Part shown: positions 6,125-6,478 of the stretch, piece after piece
Position numbering within the stretch: position 1 is the first letter of the stretch
Layout of the letters: each line of letters opens with the position of its first letter
NCBI GenBank assembly: GCA_903917955.1
Contig: CAIXCO010000387.1
Span: 1 to 6,478 of the forward strand
From: an uncultured Chlorobiaceae bacterium
Lineage (GTDB): Bacteria > Bacteroidota > Chlorobiia > Chlorobiales > Chlorobiaceae
DNA length: 6,478 nucleotides
Direction: 5' to 3'
Notes under the pieces: generated by a model
The model's database searches: none
Seen by the model: the letters and a program-made list of their open reading frames with translations, nothing else
Told to the model about the DNA's origin: nothing
Translations under genes and position numbers: made by a program

Positions 6125-6478
6125 ATGACTGCTAAAGATATTCTTTTTGATACTGAAGCCAGAGCCAAGCTTAAAATTGGCGTCGACAAACTGGCCAATG
6201 CTGTAAAAGTTACCCTCGGACCTGCCGGACGTAACGTTTTGATCGACAAAAAATTTGGTGCACCGACCTCAACCAAGGATGGCGTCACGGTTGCAAAAGA
6301 GATCGAACTTTCTGACCCCTTTGAAAATATGGGTGCCCAGATGGTGCGTGAAGTTGCATCAAAAACCAGCGATGTTGCCGGTGACGGTACCACCACTGCT
6401 ACCGTTCTTGCCCAGGCAATCTACCGTGAAGGGCTGAAGAATGTCACTGCCGGTGCTCGTCCGATTGACCTCAAGAGA
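6125..6478 (+). CDS. groEL: Chaperonin GroEL (Cpn60), N-terminal 118 codons (3' truncated)
   Basis: The frame runs open from ATG 6125 to the window end and codes the first 118 of about 545 residues of GroEL, the double-ring ATPase that folds non-native proteins. Visible are MTAKDILFDTEARAKL at the N-terminus, the nucleotide-binding VTLGPAGRNV (29-38), DGVTVAKEIEL with Asp52, and the DVAGDGTTTATVLAQ segment (83-97) with Asp87, which binds Mg and is needed for ATP hydrolysis. Numbering of Asp52 and Asp87 equals that of E. coli GroEL, so there is no insertion or deletion in this part of the equatorial domain. The missing remainder holds the apical and intermediate domains, so nothing can be said of the C-terminal tail. 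It is cotranscribed with groES from the CIRCE promoter region. Initiation is backed by the GGAGG site. Confidence 0.98.
   Translation, partial: MTAKDILFDTEARAKLKIGVDKLANAVKVTLGPAGRNVLIDKKFGAPTSTKDGVTVAKEIELSDPFENMGAQMVREVASKTSDVAGDGTTTATVLAQAIYREGLKNVTAGARPIDLKR

Noticed and set aside
6097..6396. 99-codon minus-strand ORF opposite groEL
   Set aside because: It is antisense to the highly conserved N-terminal coding region of groEL and has the Ser/Thr/Leu-rich make-up of a shadow frame.
1..6478. Search for mobile elements, CRISPR arrays, tRNA genes or a defence-type system
   Set aside because: No transposase or integrase motif, no spaced direct repeats, no cloverleaf and no toxin/nuclease gene could be found; the genes are housekeeping or small regulatory types.

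Overview
The window reads as ordinary chromosomal DNA of a Gram-negative bacterium, most likely from the Chlorobi (green sulfur bacteria) or their Bacteroidetes relatives. The reasons are: an outer-membrane LptD barrel end of the Bacteroidetes/Chlorobi style (LTRNLHCWQMS segment), a UvrA of the type common in that group, GroES/GroEL sequences that look Chlorobium-like to me, and a general lack of Shine-Dalgarno sequences. The phylum is an inference from recognition, not from a search.

Layout, left to right. Positions 1-915 (+) hold the C-terminal part of an LptD-like LPS-assembly outer-membrane protein, cut by the window edge. It converges on, and overlaps by 20 bp, an alpha/beta-hydrolase gene on the minus strand (896-1819). 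A 120-bp divergent intergenic region separates that hydrolase from an Rrf2/IscR-type regulator (1940-2353, +) that carries three cysteines suited to an iron-sulfur cluster. After a 108-bp gap comes a full-length uvrA (2462-5308, +), the DNA-damage recognition ATPase of nucleotide excision repair. A small unrecognised gene (5318-5608, -) converges on uvrA with only 9 bp between the stops.

The right end is the chaperonin operon: a perfect CIRCE operator (5696-5722), groES (5792-6079) and the first 118 codons of groEL (6125 to the window end). CIRCE implies HrcA repression and heat-shock induction.

No gene-free stretch exceeds 300 bases. I saw no RNA gene, CRISPR array, insertion sequence, attachment site or origin. 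I found no convincing undescribed system. The points most worth a second look are the unusual Cys spacing of the Rrf2 protein with a candidate operator beside it, the missing zinc module in UvrA, the extra inverted repeat around CIRCE, a tiny leader ORF overlapping the uvrA start, and the fact that only groEL has a clear ribosome binding site.
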